From: a bacterium
GTDB lineage: Bacteria > Planctomycetota > Planctomycetia > Isosphaerales > Isosphaeraceae
DNA length: 53,589 bases
Assembly (NCBI GenBank): GCA_016125085.1
Contig: WGMM01000034.1
Coordinates: 1 to 53,589, forward strand
Reading direction: 5' to 3'
Part shown: positions 17,451 through 26,659 of the stretch, one piece after another
Numbering within the stretch: position 1 is the first letter of the stretch
How the letters are laid out: each line of letters opens with the position of its first letter
Translations under genes and position numbers: made by a program
The notes under the pieces: generated by a model
What the model was told of the DNA's origin: nothing
The model's input: the letters and a program-made list of their open reading frames with translations, nothing else
The model's database searches: none

Positions 17451-19664
17451 TCAATATTGAGCGCTGGGCAGGATCTTCGTCGTCGGCAGCATGGTTTGAG
17501 GGCTGGCCATCACGCTTTGGGCGCTGGGCAGCACAACCGGAGCTTCCTGAACGATGACCGGCACGGTCACGCACACTTCCACGGGAACCTGCTTCGTCAC
17601 GCAGACCGGATCCATTACCGTGTGAGTTTCGGAAACGGTGCGGGCGACGGTTTCAGGCACGCAGATGGTCTTGGTGACCGGCACTTGCTTGCACACGGTG
17701 AAGGGCACCTTGCGGGTGCACTGAATCGTCTGCATTTCGCAGGTCGTGATCGGCACCTGACGGACACATTCCTGGGCGACCATTTCGCAGACCGTTTCGG
17801 CCACACGTTTGGTCTGAACTTCGCTGACCATGCGGCAGGTCGTCACCGGCACCTGGCAGGTGCGGACTTCCGTCACAGTGCGGCAGGTCGTGATCGGCAC
17901 TTGCTTGACCTGCTGGGTCGTGACCATCTTGCAGACCGTCACGGGAACCTTGCGGACAGCCGTTTCGCGGACCATCTTGGTCACCGTCACAGGAACCTGC
18001 TTGATGCGGCATTCCTTGACGATCTTGGTGATCTGCACCGGAACCTGCTTGGTCACGGCCTTGTTCACCATCGTCGTGACCACGTAAGGGTCGGTCTTGT
18101 AGCAGGTCTTCAGCACGTTCTCGGTGACCGTAACCGGCACCTTGCGGACGCACGTGCGGGGCACCATGACGGTGTTCATGACCGGAACCGTGCGGGTGCA
18201 GACCTGGCTGACCATGCTGCAGGTCGTCACGGGGACTTGCTTGACGCACTCGGTCGGAACGACTTCGCAGACCGTTTCGGGCACTTGCGTCATGACCGTT
18301 TCGGCCACCATGCGGCAGGTCGTCACGGGCACTTGCTTGGTCACCACTTCGCTGACCATCGTGCAGGTGGTCACCGGGATCTGCTTGGTGATCACTTCAG
18401 GCACTTGCTTGCAGACCGTCACCTGACGCTCGCAATTGATCGTCTGGGGCTGATAGGTCGTTTCGCAAACCGTTTCCATGACCGTGCGGGGCACGCTCGA
18501 AACGCGGTCTTCGTAACGGCCGGGGCATTGCACCCACTGACCATTGCTGCAGATCACCGGGCCGGGAATGTAGACCCGCTCGCAGACCTTTTCGCAGACC
18601 GTGCGGGCGACTTGCTTCGAAGTCGTCACCGGCACGCAGACCGTCTTGGTGTCGACGACCGTCTGGGTCTCAGCCACAGTCCGCATGACCGTTTCGGTCA
18701 CCGTCTGCATCGAGGTCGTCCGGACAGGCTTGCACACAGTGTATTGATAGGTCTGCAGCGAGGTTTCGCGAACCGGCTTGGTCACCGTCACGGGAACCTG
18801 CTTGATCACCGTGCGTCGGACCGTGCGGTTCACGTTGTAACGCACTTCCTGCATGACGGTGTTGTAGACCGGCTTCTGCACGGTGTACTGCTCCTGACGA
18901 TAGGAGCACTGCTTGACCGGCACCATCTCAGTGTATTGCTGGGCCTGGATGACCGTCTTCTGCACCGGCACCGTCACCTGGTAAGGCACCGTGCGGTAGC
19001 AGGTCTTCTGGACCGGGATCTGAACGTTCTCGACGACCGTCTTCATGCCCGTCTGAACGACCGGCACGTTGACGTATTCGGGCACGTTCGTCATGACCGT
19101 TTCCTGCACCGGACGGCACACGGTGTAGGTCTGATCCTGATAGATCGTCTCGCGAACCGGGGTCGTCACGTTATAGGCGACCGTTTGCATGACCGTTTCG
19201 CGGATCGGCTTGGAAACGGAGTACTGACGCGTTTCCATGTGCGTTTCGCGCACCGGCCGCTGCACGGTGTAGGCGACGTCCTTGAAGACGGTCCGCTGCA
19301 CGGGCTTTTGAACGGTGTAACGCTGTTCCTGCAGAACGGTGCGGTAAAGCGGCTTCTGGACGGTGTAAAGCTCGTCCCGCATGCCGGTTTCGGTGACCGT
19401 CCGCATTTCGGTGACGGTCTGCGGGCGATATGCCGTTTCCAGAATTTCACGCTGGGTGGTGACCTGACGCGGTACGTATTGCGTCTCGGACACCGTCCGC
19501 ATGATCGTCTGCTTCTGGGTGCGGTATTCCACCCGGGTGCCGCAACCCGGCAGAAGGCTTGAGCCTACCGACGCCGCACCCCCGTACGACGCGGCCGAAG
19601 CGGTACTACACCACCCCGCGCCCGCCGCCAGGGCCATCATCGCAGCCCCGATTCGCTTTCTCAT
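17451..19664 (-). CDS. Cys-rich YTV-type repeat protein, probable cell-surface protein
   Basis: I use the ATG at 19664 (GAGGAG 8 nt upstream), which gives 737 residues and a signal peptide (M-R-K-R-I-G-A-A-M-M to A-S-A-A). Nearly all the rest is degenerate repeats about 15-25 residues long. The N-terminal half repeats Y-T-V-Q-K-P-V-x-R-T-V and R-E-T-x-M-x-T. The C-terminal half repeats K-Q-V-P-V-T-T-C-x-M-V-x-E, with one or two Cys per unit. A non-repetitive insert near residue 380 (Y-I-P-G-P-V-I-C-S-N-G-Q-W-V-Q-C-P-G) splits the halves. The pattern matches the planctomycete YTV repeat family, which I recall as being linked to the protein cell wall of Rhodopirellula. Many evenly spaced Cys suggest disulphide cross-linking outside the cell. 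The single-gene unit has its own terminator. Confidence 0.8.
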   Translation of the reverse strand: MRKRIGAAMMALAAGAGWCSTASAASYGGAASVGSSLLPGCGTRVEYRTQKQTIMRTVSETQYVPRQVTTQREILETAYRPQTVTEMRTVTETGMRDELYTVQKPLYRTVLQEQRYTVQKPVQRTVFKDVAYTVQRPVRETHMETRQYSVSKPIRETVMQTVAYNVTTPVRETIYQDQTYTVCRPVQETVMTNVPEYVNVPVVQTGMKTVVENVQIPVQKTCYRTVPYQVTVPVQKTVIQAQQYTEMVPVKQCSYRQEQYTVQKPVYNTVMQEVRYNVNRTVRRTVIKQVPVTVTKPVRETSLQTYQYTVCKPVRTTSMQTVTETVMRTVAETQTVVDTKTVCVPVTTSKQVARTVCEKVCERVYIPGPVICSNGQWVQCPGRYEDRVSSVPRTVMETVCETTYQPQTINCERQVTVCKQVPEVITKQIPVTTCTMVSEVVTKQVPVTTCRMVAETVMTQVPETVCEVVPTECVKQVPVTTCSMVSQVCTRTVPVMNTVMVPRTCVRKVPVTVTENVLKTCYKTDPYVVTTMVNKAVTKQVPVQITKIVKECRIKQVPVTVTKMVRETAVRKVPVTVCKMVTTQQVKQVPITTCRTVTEVRTCQVPVTTCRMVSEVQTKRVAETVCEMVAQECVRQVPITTCEMQTIQCTRKVPFTVCKQVPVTKTICVPETVARTVSETHTVMDPVCVTKQVPVEVCVTVPVIVQEAPVVLPSAQSVMASPQTMLPTTKILPSAQY

Positions 19665-20216
19665 GACTCTCGCTCCTCGACAAACCATCCCCTGACGAGC
19701 AATCCCTTCGCTCTCACCCGAAAGTGTCCCCGTCCATGGGTGGCCTATTGACACTGTCTTCGAGAATCGGCAAACGGAATTGACCAGCTTGACCAAGTTG
19801 CCGGGTTTTTCGAGGCCTCGTCATTCCACGCATGTTACCGCCGGAACGACCCTCACGACCGTCACGGCCTACCGGCCATTTCGATCGAAAGCCTTGGTAT
19901 CACAAATCGAAAAATCGGTAAATGCGGATCGAAGTGCATGCATGGATGGATTAAGCGGGTCGCGAGTCGTCGTGCCGTATCTCCAGCGAAGAATTTGAGA
20001 GAAAGGCGCAGTTCGCTGGTCACGAGAGATCGTGTCGGCCTTTGCACATGGTTCTTCCGAATTGCAGCCTCCCCGTTTTCTCTCGTGATCGGTCGTGTTA
20101 ACGTCTTGAGATCCTGAACGAAACGGGAGGGCTTAATGCGTAGCCGCCTGCGGCGTGACTGGATAAAATCAACTCGTTTGGATCGTTAGGATATTTCCTT
20201 TCTGGGAGAAGCGAAC
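19665..20216. other. intergenic region upstream of the YTV gene and the TA remnant
   Basis: It holds the 5' regions of two divergent transcription units. TTGACCA occurs twice, 9 nt apart, at 19780-19795; on the minus strand this could be a binding site near the YTV promoter, but no -10 is clear. A 17-codon frame (20134-20187) with GGGAGG in front is probably chance. I see no RNA gene or REP element. Confidence 0.45.
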
Positions 20217-20447
20217 ATGGCGACGGTCTCGATTCAGTAAGCGCAATCCAGTCTGGCCGATCTCATTCATCGGCTTTCGCCCGGTGAAGAACTGGTGATC
20301 ACGGAGAACGACCGGCCGGTGGCCAGGCTCGTGATCGCTGAGCCGACTGGCTAATGGCCGTGCATGGCAGGCAGCGCGCGTGGGAAGTTCCGCATGGCTC
20401 CCGACTTCGACGAGCCGCTCGAAGAGTTCCGGGAGTACATGGAGTGA
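20217..20447 (+). pseudogene. broken Phd/YefM-type antitoxin gene
   Basis: GGGAGA precedes the ATG. The frame reads M-A-T-V-S-I-Q, stop, A-Q-S-S-L-A-D-L-I-H-R-L, then G-E-E-L-V-I-T-E-N-D-R-P-V-A-R-L, stop, and finally G-K-F-R-M-A-P-D-F-D-E-P-L-E-E-F. All parts lie in one frame. They match the Phd antitoxin DNA-binding fold followed by the toxin-binding tail seen in many VapB/Phd proteins paired with PIN toxins. In-frame TAA codons at 20238 and 20352 (codons 8 and 46 of 77) interrupt it. An intact copy would be 76 residues. The last codons overlap the toxin GTG start as GTGA, so the ancestral operon structure is preserved. It cannot make a full antitoxin. Confidence 0.82.
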
Positions 20448-20889
20448 ATCTCCTGCTCGATACTCATGTGCTGTTCTGGTTTCGAACGACGACCCGAAAT
20501 TGGTTCCCTATGCCAGGGCAATCATCGAAGAACCGTCGAATCGCAAGTGCGTAAGCTTGGCAAGTTGTTGGGAGATCGCCATCAAGATCGGACTGAAAAA
20601 ACTCGATCTCGGCGAACCTGCGACGACGTTCCTGCCTCGGGAACTTGCAGCGAACATGTTCGAATTGTTGGGGATCGAGCTTTCTCACGCGACATTCGTG
20701 GAGTCGATGCCGACGATCCACCGGGACCCCTTCGACCGACTGCTGGTAGCTCAAGTGATAGTCGAAACCATGTCGCTCGTCAGCGCTGATCCGATTTACG
20801 ATCGGGTCAGGAAATTGGTGTCAGTTCATTTTTCACTTAGCATCCTGCTCATCTGCACGATGAAATCGACCAGCGAAAAGCCGGACTGA
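20444..20889 (+). pseudogene. frameshifted VapC-type PIN-domain toxin gene
   Basis: The GTG at 20444 gives M-N-L-L-L-D-T-H-V-L-F-W-F. The matching continuation (S-N-D-D-P-K-L-V-P-Y-A-R) lies in the next frame from 20482, so a small indel broke the gene near 20480. The second part has W-E-I-A-I-K, H-R-D-P-F-D-R-L-L-V-A-Q and S-A-D-P-I-Y-D-R. With the early L-L-D-T-H this accounts for all four acidic residues of a PIN nuclease site. After D-P-I-Y-D-R the expected short family ending is absent and about 27 unrelated residues follow. VapC toxins usually cleave tRNA or rRNA. Here the toxin should be dead, consistent with survival of a broken antitoxin beside it. Confidence 0.82.
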
Positions 20890-21130
20890 ACCAAGTGACG
20901 CCGGCCCGAACTGACACGGAGCGACTCGACGACGCGGTCATCCGAACGTGTCATTGACGCGGCCCGCATACGCGGATATTCTCGTCCGAATTGCGTCCTG
21001 CGTTCGTGAAATGCATGAGAATTCGATGCGATTGCCGCGGCGATTCGGGGCTTTCGGTCCTGCGGTTTCGAAAGTCAGTTTCGGCGATACCGATCTTCTG
21101 GTTCGTACGTTCTCGGGAGAAACGAAATTC

Positions 21131-21595
21131 ATGCCACTGCTGAAGAAATGCACCCGTTGCGGAACCGTCCTGCTATGGCCTGTAGTCATCGACGGCAAAT
21201 GCTTCTGCTCGCCCGAGTGCGAATTGCTCTACGATAAGCCGGAGATTCTCGCGGAAATTCCCCCCTTCGAACCCGGCATCATCCGCCTGCGGGCCTTCGT
21301 TCTGTTTGTCTTTTCACTCATCCCCTGCGCTTACTTGATCTGGTATCAATCGAAGAACGCTCAATGGATTCATGGACCCGGGAAGAAAGGATTCACCATC
21401 GTCTTTCTGCCGCCGTTCGTCTTCATGGCTCAACTCATCATCGGGGCACCGCTTTTGCATTTGAACCTCGTCTTCATGTCCAAGCCGGGATGGAAGCGAG
21501 CACTCATCATCCTGGCGATCCTGGCGATGGGTGTCGCGATGCTGGCAGGCGGCTTTTCGCTGTACTACGTCCTGAACCGAACGGCTCTGACGTAA
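21131..21595 (+). CDS. small zinc-ribbon-like membrane protein, function unknown
   Basis: I use the ATG at 21131, which gives 154 residues. The same frame is open from 20948, but the upstream part lacks features. The N-terminus has C-T-R-C (residues 7-10) and C-S-P-E-C (about 26-30), a four-Cys zinc-ribbon or treble-clef-like pattern. Three hydrophobic segments follow at about 50-72, 85-110 and 122-147. No family is recognised. A cytoplasmic zinc knuckle joined to a membrane anchor is a plausible reading. GGGAGAAA lies about 10 nt upstream as a weak ribosome site. It stands alone on the plus strand. Confidence 0.6.
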   Translation: MPLLKKCTRCGTVLLWPVVIDGKCFCSPECELLYDKPEILAEIPPFEPGIIRLRAFVLFVFSLIPCAYLIWYQSKNAQWIHGPGKKGFTIVFLPPFVFMAQLIIGAPLLHLNLVFMSKPGWKRALIILAILAMGVAMLAGGFSLYYVLNRTALT

Positions 21596-21980
21596 GCGAT
21601 AAATCCTTGCACTCAGTTGACCTGGGATTCATGAACAGAGTCTGGCGGGTTGAGCCATTTGCCGTATTCTCCGCTCGAACCCGCACCAAGTCGTGAACGA
21701 TCGTCGGGAAAATCGTCGCGTAAACGATTGCTGGGCAAAGATCATGACTAAAGTCTCTGCCATTTCGTCGTGAACCGAATATCGCAAAGCCCGGTCGGCT
21801 GGATGTGCCCGCGAATGTGTTTCGAACGGTCGATCGACGCGTGGCACGCCCGACTCTTTTGCGACCACTGGCCGAATCTGCTACGATCGGTCAATCGTGA
21901 TGCCGCATGATGGCCGTTTCGCCGGTAGTGGCCGAAGCCCGCGCGGAAACGATCCTCGAAACATCTGGTCCACTCCTATC
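21596..21980. other. intergenic region before the SDR gene
   Basis: I see no RNA gene, repeat or terminator in this stretch. CTACGATCGGTC near 21890 could hold a -10-like TACGAT for the SDR gene, without a convincing -35. Confidence 0.4.
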
Positions 21981-22754
21981 ATGTCCAAATACCTGAACAC
22001 TTTCCGACTCGATGGCCGAGTGGCCCTGGTTACCGGCGGGGCCCGTGGCCTGGGGCGGATCATCGCCGAGACGCTCGCCGAAGCCGGAGCCTCCGTCGCT
22101 CTGACTGCCCGCAATGGCGAATCGGCCGCGAAAGCCGCGGCTGAAATCGCGGCCCAATCCGGCGCGAAAACGCTCGGCCTTGCCGCCGACGTCGTCAAAG
22201 CCGCGGATGTCGAAAAAGCCGTGGCCGAAACGGTCGCCGCGTTCGGGCCTGTCGACGTGCTCGTCAACAACGCCGGAATCAACATTCGCGGACCGATCGA
22301 AACGCTCGGCGAAGACGACTGGGACGCGGTCATCGATACCAATCTGAAAGGCGCCTGGCTCGGCTGCCGGGCCGTGGTGCCTTCCATGAAACAGCGGCGA
22401 TGGGGCCGGATTCTGAACCTTTCGAGCATGATGGCGTCGATTTCCATGCCAGACCGCACGCCTTATTCGGCGAGCAAGGGGGGCATGTCAGCCATGACCA
22501 AATCGCTGGCGCTGGAGTTGGCTTCCTTTGGCGTGACGGTCAACAACCTCTGCCCCGGGCCTTTCGCCACTGAGATCAACACGCCGCTTTTGAGTGACCC
22601 GGACGTCAATGCCCGGGTCGTCGGCAAAATCCCGATGGCCCGCTGGGGCAGGCCTGAAGAGCTGGGGCCGATCGCCCTGTTCTTGTGTTCGGAGGCCTCG
22701 AGCTTCGTTACAGGGGCTGATTTCACGATCGACGGCGGCTATACGGCTCAATGA
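21981..22754 (+). CDS. SDR-family NAD(P)-dependent oxidoreductase
   Basis: At 257 residues this is a classical short-chain dehydrogenase. The cofactor motif T-G-G-A-R-G-L-G is at about 18-25, N-N-A-G at about 96-99, the catalytic Ser in L-N-L-S-S-M-M near 144, and Y-S-A-S-K at about 158-162. The end (F-V-T-G-A-D-F-T-I-D-G-G-Y) is typical. Overall it resembles gluconate 5-dehydrogenase and 3-oxoacyl reductase-like members, so the substrate is probably a sugar acid or related polyol, but this is a guess. I prefer the ATG at 21981 over the longer open frame, because the usual family N-terminus (F-R-L-D-G-R-V-A-L-V-T-G) begins soon after it. No strong ribosome site is present. The gene ends 64 nt before argJ. 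Confidence 0.88.
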   Translation: MSKYLNTFRLDGRVALVTGGARGLGRIIAETLAEAGASVALTARNGESAAKAAAEIAAQSGAKTLGLAADVVKAADVEKAVAETVAAFGPVDVLVNNAGINIRGPIETLGEDDWDAVIDTNLKGAWLGCRAVVPSMKQRRWGRILNLSSMMASISMPDRTPYSASKGGMSAMTKSLALELASFGVTVNNLCPGPFATEINTPLLSDPDVNARVVGKIPMARWGRPEELGPIALFLCSEASSFVTGADFTIDGGYTAQ

Positions 22755-22818
22755 CGGCAAAATGCGTAATCGCATTCGGAATGACCCGTTCAGGAAATGA
22801 AATCGAAGGACGACGCAA

Positions 22819-24024
22819 ATGGAAACCTGGGCACAACTGGCGATTCCCAAGGGCTTCAGGGCAGCCGGAATCACCTGCGGGATCAAGGAATCGGGCAAGA
22901 AGGACATGGCCTTCATCGTGAGCGATCACCCCTGCACAGCCGCGGGGACGTTCACGCTCAATCGCGTGGCGGCAGCTCCCGTGCAGTGGGACAGGGCCCT
23001 CGTGCCGAAGAATGACATGCGAGGCATTGTCGTCAATTCGGGCAACGCCAATGCCGCCACGGGCCAAAAGGGGCTGGATAACGCGACGCGGATGGCATCG
23101 CTGGCGGCCCGCGAGATCGACTGCCGGGCCGATCAGGTACTTGTCGCCTCGACAGGCGTAATCGGGCACCAGCTGCCTATGGACAAGATCGCCACCGGCG
23201 TGGATATGGCAGCCAAAGCCCTGACCAGCGAAGTCGACGGCTTCCGCGACGCTTCTCACGCAATCATGACGACCGACACCGTGCCCAAAGTGGCCGGCAC
23301 GACAATCCGCACGGCCGACGGCGAAATCGTGCACTTGCTGGGCATTTGCAAGGGTGCGGCCATGATCGGCCCACGCATGGCCACCATGCTGGCATTTCTC
23401 GTGACCGACGCCCGCATTCCTGAGAATCTGCTGCAGGAAGCGCTTTCGGAAGCCGTGGACGTTTCCTTCAATTGCATTTCGGTCGAAGGTCACGCCAGCA
23501 CGAACGATACCGTGCTCATCCTTGCCAATGGCCAGGCCATGGCCCGGCCGCTGCATGGTTCGGACCTGGGCATGTTCAGACAGGCCCTGCGCGACGTGTG
23601 CGAAACGCTTGCCCGTATGATTCCCGGCGACGGCGAAGGTGCCACGCACCGCATCACCATCGACGTGGAAGGCTGCATGAACCGCGACGAGGCCATGGCA
23701 ATCGCCCGGGCCGTGGCCGACAGCCCACTGGTGAAAACGGCGATTCACGGGGCCGATCCGAACTGGGGCCGAATCGTTTCGGCCGCCGGCTATGCCGGGG
23801 TCGATTTTCATGAGTCGGAACTTTGCCTGAAATTGAACGGGTTTCCGCTCTATCACAAGGGCACACCGATCGACTTCGACGCCGCCGCGGTTTCGAAGAA
23901 TATCCGCGATAACCGCGAAACGCATATCCAACTGATTTTCTATCGTGGCGGCACCCATGTTCGGTTCTGGACTTGCGACCTCACGGCCGAGTACGTCCAC
24001 CTGAACGCGGATTACACCACCTGA
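22819..24024 (+). CDS. argJ: bifunctional ornithine acetyltransferase/N-acetylglutamate synthase
   Basis: The 401-residue protein matches ArgJ over its length. It transfers the acetyl group of N-acetylornithine to glutamate in the cyclic arginine pathway, and in some species also uses acetyl-CoA. K-G-A-A-M-I-G-P-R-M-A-T-M-L-A-F is the self-cleavage site. Thr189 should become the N-terminal nucleophile of the beta chain. N-S-G-N-A-N-A-A-T-G near residue 73 and the end (A-E-Y-V-H-L-N-A-D-Y-T-T) are family signatures. Whether this copy is mono- or bifunctional cannot be read from sequence. It may be cotranscribed with the SDR gene and faces the bat fusion convergently across 34 nt. No other arg gene is in the window. 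Confidence 0.95.
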   Translation: METWAQLAIPKGFRAAGITCGIKESGKKDMAFIVSDHPCTAAGTFTLNRVAAAPVQWDRALVPKNDMRGIVVNSGNANAATGQKGLDNATRMASLAAREIDCRADQVLVASTGVIGHQLPMDKIATGVDMAAKALTSEVDGFRDASHAIMTTDTVPKVAGTTIRTADGEIVHLLGICKGAAMIGPRMATMLAFLVTDARIPENLLQEALSEAVDVSFNCISVEGHASTNDTVLILANGQAMARPLHGSDLGMFRQALRDVCETLARMIPGDGEGATHRITIDVEGCMNRDEAMAIARAVADSPLVKTAIHGADPNWGRIVSAAGYAGVDFHESELCLKLNGFPLYHKGTPIDFDAAAVSKNIRDNRETHIQLIFYRGGTHVRFWTCDLTAEYVHLNADYTT

Positions 24025-24058
24025 CGATTCGAAATGCCCGGCGAAACGGACACAGCGA

Positions 24059-26659
24059 TTACCAGTCGATCGATTCGGAATCGCCGGGCAGTTTTCCCGT
24101 CCCGGATTTCAACTCGTCACCAGCCGGTTCGAAGCGTGCCCGGGCGATGCGGGCGCGGTTCCGAACGTCGCCCGCCATGCGAGTCCACTGCGAAATTTCG
24201 CCGTTCGATGTGACCATTCTCGGTTCGGCTTCCGCCTGATCCGGCATTTCCGGTCCGTTCGGTTCTTTCGGAATCGCAGCTTTCGAAGGTTTGCCTCGGT
24301 TCAATACCGATTTCGCGTAATTCGCATTGATTTCGGCATCGGCCCGTTCGGCGTCGGTCAGGCCGTTCGATTCGATGGCCCTGGTAAGCGTCGCGACCGC
24401 TTCTTCCGGGTGGCCCGCGAGTATCAGGGCATAACCGGTAGCGGCTTCGATACGAGCTTGAAGCGTAATTTTATTTTTCTCATCGACGCTTGTCGAATTC
24501 TCCAGAAGCCGAGTCGATTCCTCGAGTGATTTCAATGCCTCGTCCGGCTCGTTTCGACCAAGTTCGATCAATGCGAGATCATAGCGGATCACTGGCTCAT
24601 TCGGAAAACGACTTGCGGCTATTGCCAGCATCGCGCGGGCCTGGGTCGACTTTCCGCTGCGATATTCGGCCCAGGCGGATTCGATCATCCGTTCGGAATC
24701 GCTGATCGGTGCAGGTTTTGTGCACGAGAAAAATATACAGATCATCGCAACAATCGGGATCCGGGCGATAAATTCACTTGCTCGGACGGCAGGCCGTACT
24801 TTGCGAATTCCAGCGACCTCAGCGATCAGAAAAAATGCGATCGATGCAATGGTCAGGAAAAAGGGAGTCGAGCCCGATTCGTCAATTCGAATCGGACTTC
24901 GAGGTTTCGAAGTCTCGGATTCTCCGGCGATCGCTTCCGCCAGATCCCAGGCGTCGAATTGCGCCGGGCCAACACTCAATACGCGCCCCCCGGTTTTCGT
25001 CGCGATCGTTTCGGCCAGGGAGTCGCTTCGTGCCGAACGCGCCGGCGTTCCTGTGCGACGATCGATCCAGGGCGAATTCGCGTTCGTTGCATTTCGGAAT
25101 GTCGCTCCGGGCTGCTGGTCGTCGCCGAAAGTGACGAATGTCGTTAGCCACTTACGATTCGAAATGGAATCGATCGCTTCCTGATCCGGTTCCCTGCTCG
25201 CTTCGCCGTCGGTCAGAACGATCAGATGTGTTTCGACCTTCGAGTCCCGCTCATTGCCCTGATCGTCACCGAATTCGAGCGAGGTTCGCAGGGCAGAGTT
25301 CCAGTCGGAGCCGCTCGGGCGAATCGCATAAAGATCCGTCTCCTCGACGATCGATTCCAGAGCGTTCCAGTCTTCGGTCCAGCCGGATTGCGGAACCGCT
25401 CGGCCGCTGAATCGAACGATCGCTCCCCGTGCGCCAGCGTCAAGCGACAATCTGCCGATCAGGCTTTTGGCCAGTTTCGTAGCCGCCGCCAGCCGCGATC
25501 CTCCGGCAGAGTCAGCCGCGGCCATGCTTGGGCTGGCATCCAATAAAATCAGCCAGCGGGATTTCGTTTGCGATGAATTCGAAAATTGTATCTGCGATGC
25601 CTGAACCGCTGTGATCGCCGCAATTCCGGCCGAGCCGATCGCAAATGCCAGTGCCGCGATTCGAACGATCCAGGTCGCCGTGATCGGCCGATTTCGAATC
25701 GAACGAGTAAGGCTCAGGAACACTGCCAGAGCCCAGGAAAAGAACGTGGCGATGACAAGCGCCGTCGATGCGGAAGGCCATTTCGAAGCGTTGTCTTCGC
25801 CACCGGCGAAATTTGCGATCGCGGCTCGAACGATCGCGCTGCGGTCGCCGCCGGGTTCGCCATCGATCACGCTGCCACCCGATTCGCGGACGAGGTTCTC
25901 CAGGACCAGCCGGGAAGCTTCGCCAAGGGCCATGCTTTCTGGCGATTCGTCGGGTTCGGCGGGCAGATCCAGCCTAAGCCAGTCGACCCGGATGCCGGAT
26001 TTCACTAGCCTGGGTGCAATGTCTTTCAGGCGAAACGATCTGGCGTCGGGCGGGTTCTCGCGGCCATCGGAAACGATGAGAATCGACCTGGCGTCAGGGT
26101 TGACATCCGGCGGAAGGGAGTTCGCGGCCAGTACCAGGCCGTCGCCCAGATTCGTGCCGTCTTCGCCAGGCAGAGCCGGAGCGATCTGCCGGAGGCGATC
26201 GACGAGGAATCGCGACGAGGACTCCGCCGGGCCGACACGATCCGCATATCCGGCGACGCGGATCACGGCGAACCGGTCCTGCGGGCGATCGGTAATGACT
26301 TCCGCCAGGTCGTCCGCCAGCAGCCTGAGCCGTGAAAACTGGCGGCCGGGGTCAACGATCGCCATGCTGCCGGAACAGTCCAGCAAAACGGCCCAGAAAT
26401 GGCCCCGCTGGGCTGGCATCAATGGCGCAATCACGGGGCGGACCGGAGAGGCCAGGGCAACGACTGCACAAAAGGCTCCGGCACAAAGCAATGCTGGAAT
26501 GAGCCAGCGTCGTAAGAATGATTGCCGAAGCGACCGTATGTTTTCGGCTTCCCAGCCAGCCGCGACGGCAGCCGTTGAGATCGGGCGGAGACGTTCCCTG
26601 AGAACAGGCAGGAGCACCAGCGGCAAAAGCGCTAGCCACTCCGGCCGGGCAAGGAGCAT
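24059..26659 (-). CDS. BatA-BatB-TPR fusion: two von Willebrand A domains plus TPR tail
   Basis: I use the ATG at 26659, which overlaps the purK stop as TGATG (866 residues). An ATG 27 nt upstream inside purK is the alternative. A hydrophobic N-terminus (A-R-P-E-W-L-A-L-L-P-L-V) is typical of BatA. VWA domain 1 (about 90-270) has the metal-site D-C-S-G-S at 94-98 and S-D-G-R-E. Two membrane segments follow (about 295-355). VWA domain 2 (about 370-560) has D-A-S-P-S at 374-378 and L-T-D-G-E. Another hydrophobic segment near 645 ends F-F-S-C-T-K-P, like a leftover lipobox. TPR-like repeats follow (about 665-790). Separate BatA, BatB and BatC proteins occur in other bacteria (aerotolerance operons), where MoxR ATPases act on them. 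No moxR gene is visible here. It is coupled to purK. Confidence 0.8.
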   Translation of the reverse strand: MLLARPEWLALLPLVLLPVLRERLRPISTAAVAAGWEAENIRSLRQSFLRRWLIPALLCAGAFCAVVALASPVRPVIAPLMPAQRGHFWAVLLDCSGSMAIVDPGRQFSRLRLLADDLAEVITDRPQDRFAVIRVAGYADRVGPAESSSRFLVDRLRQIAPALPGEDGTNLGDGLVLAANSLPPDVNPDARSILIVSDGRENPPDARSFRLKDIAPRLVKSGIRVDWLRLDLPAEPDESPESMALGEASRLVLENLVRESGGSVIDGEPGGDRSAIVRAAIANFAGGEDNASKWPSASTALVIATFFSWALAVFLSLTRSIRNRPITATWIVRIAALAFAIGSAGIAAITAVQASQIQFSNSSQTKSRWLILLDASPSMAAADSAGGSRLAAATKLAKSLIGRLSLDAGARGAIVRFSGRAVPQSGWTEDWNALESIVEETDLYAIRPSGSDWNSALRTSLEFGDDQGNERDSKVETHLIVLTDGEASREPDQEAIDSISNRKWLTTFVTFGDDQQPGATFRNATNANSPWIDRRTGTPARSARSDSLAETIATKTGGRVLSVGPAQFDAWDLAEAIAGESETSKPRSPIRIDESGSTPFFLTIASIAFFLIAEVAGIRKVRPAVRASEFIARIPIVAMICIFFSCTKPAPISDSERMIESAWAEYRSGKSTQARAMLAIAASRFPNEPVIRYDLALIELGRNEPDEALKSLEESTRLLENSTSVDEKNKITLQARIEAATGYALILAGHPEEAVATLTRAIESNGLTDAERADAEINANYAKSVLNRGKPSKAAIPKEPNGPEMPDQAEAEPRMVTSNGEISQWTRMAGDVRNRARIARARFEPAGDELKSGTGKLPGDSESIDW

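Noticed and set aside
17412..19562. A 716-codon plus-strand frame opposite the YTV gene, rich in His, Asp, Arg and Leu
   Set aside because: It mirrors the repeats of the YTV gene. The opposite strand has the signal peptide, ribosome site, terminator and family pattern.
17451..19664. Possible CRISPR-like or DNA-level tandem array
   Set aside because: The recurring DNA words follow codon-level repeats of the YTV protein, with variable unit length and no conserved spacers.
20134..20187. A 17-codon frame after GGGAGG upstream of the antitoxin remnant
   Set aside because: It is Arg-rich with no hairpin or attenuator downstream and no biosynthetic gene to regulate; a chance start is more likely.
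20238..20354. Stop-codon reassignment as an explanation of the in-frame TAA codons in the antitoxin
   Set aside because: Other genes in the window end normally at TAA, TGA or TAG, and the adjacent toxin is also frameshifted, so decay explains both.
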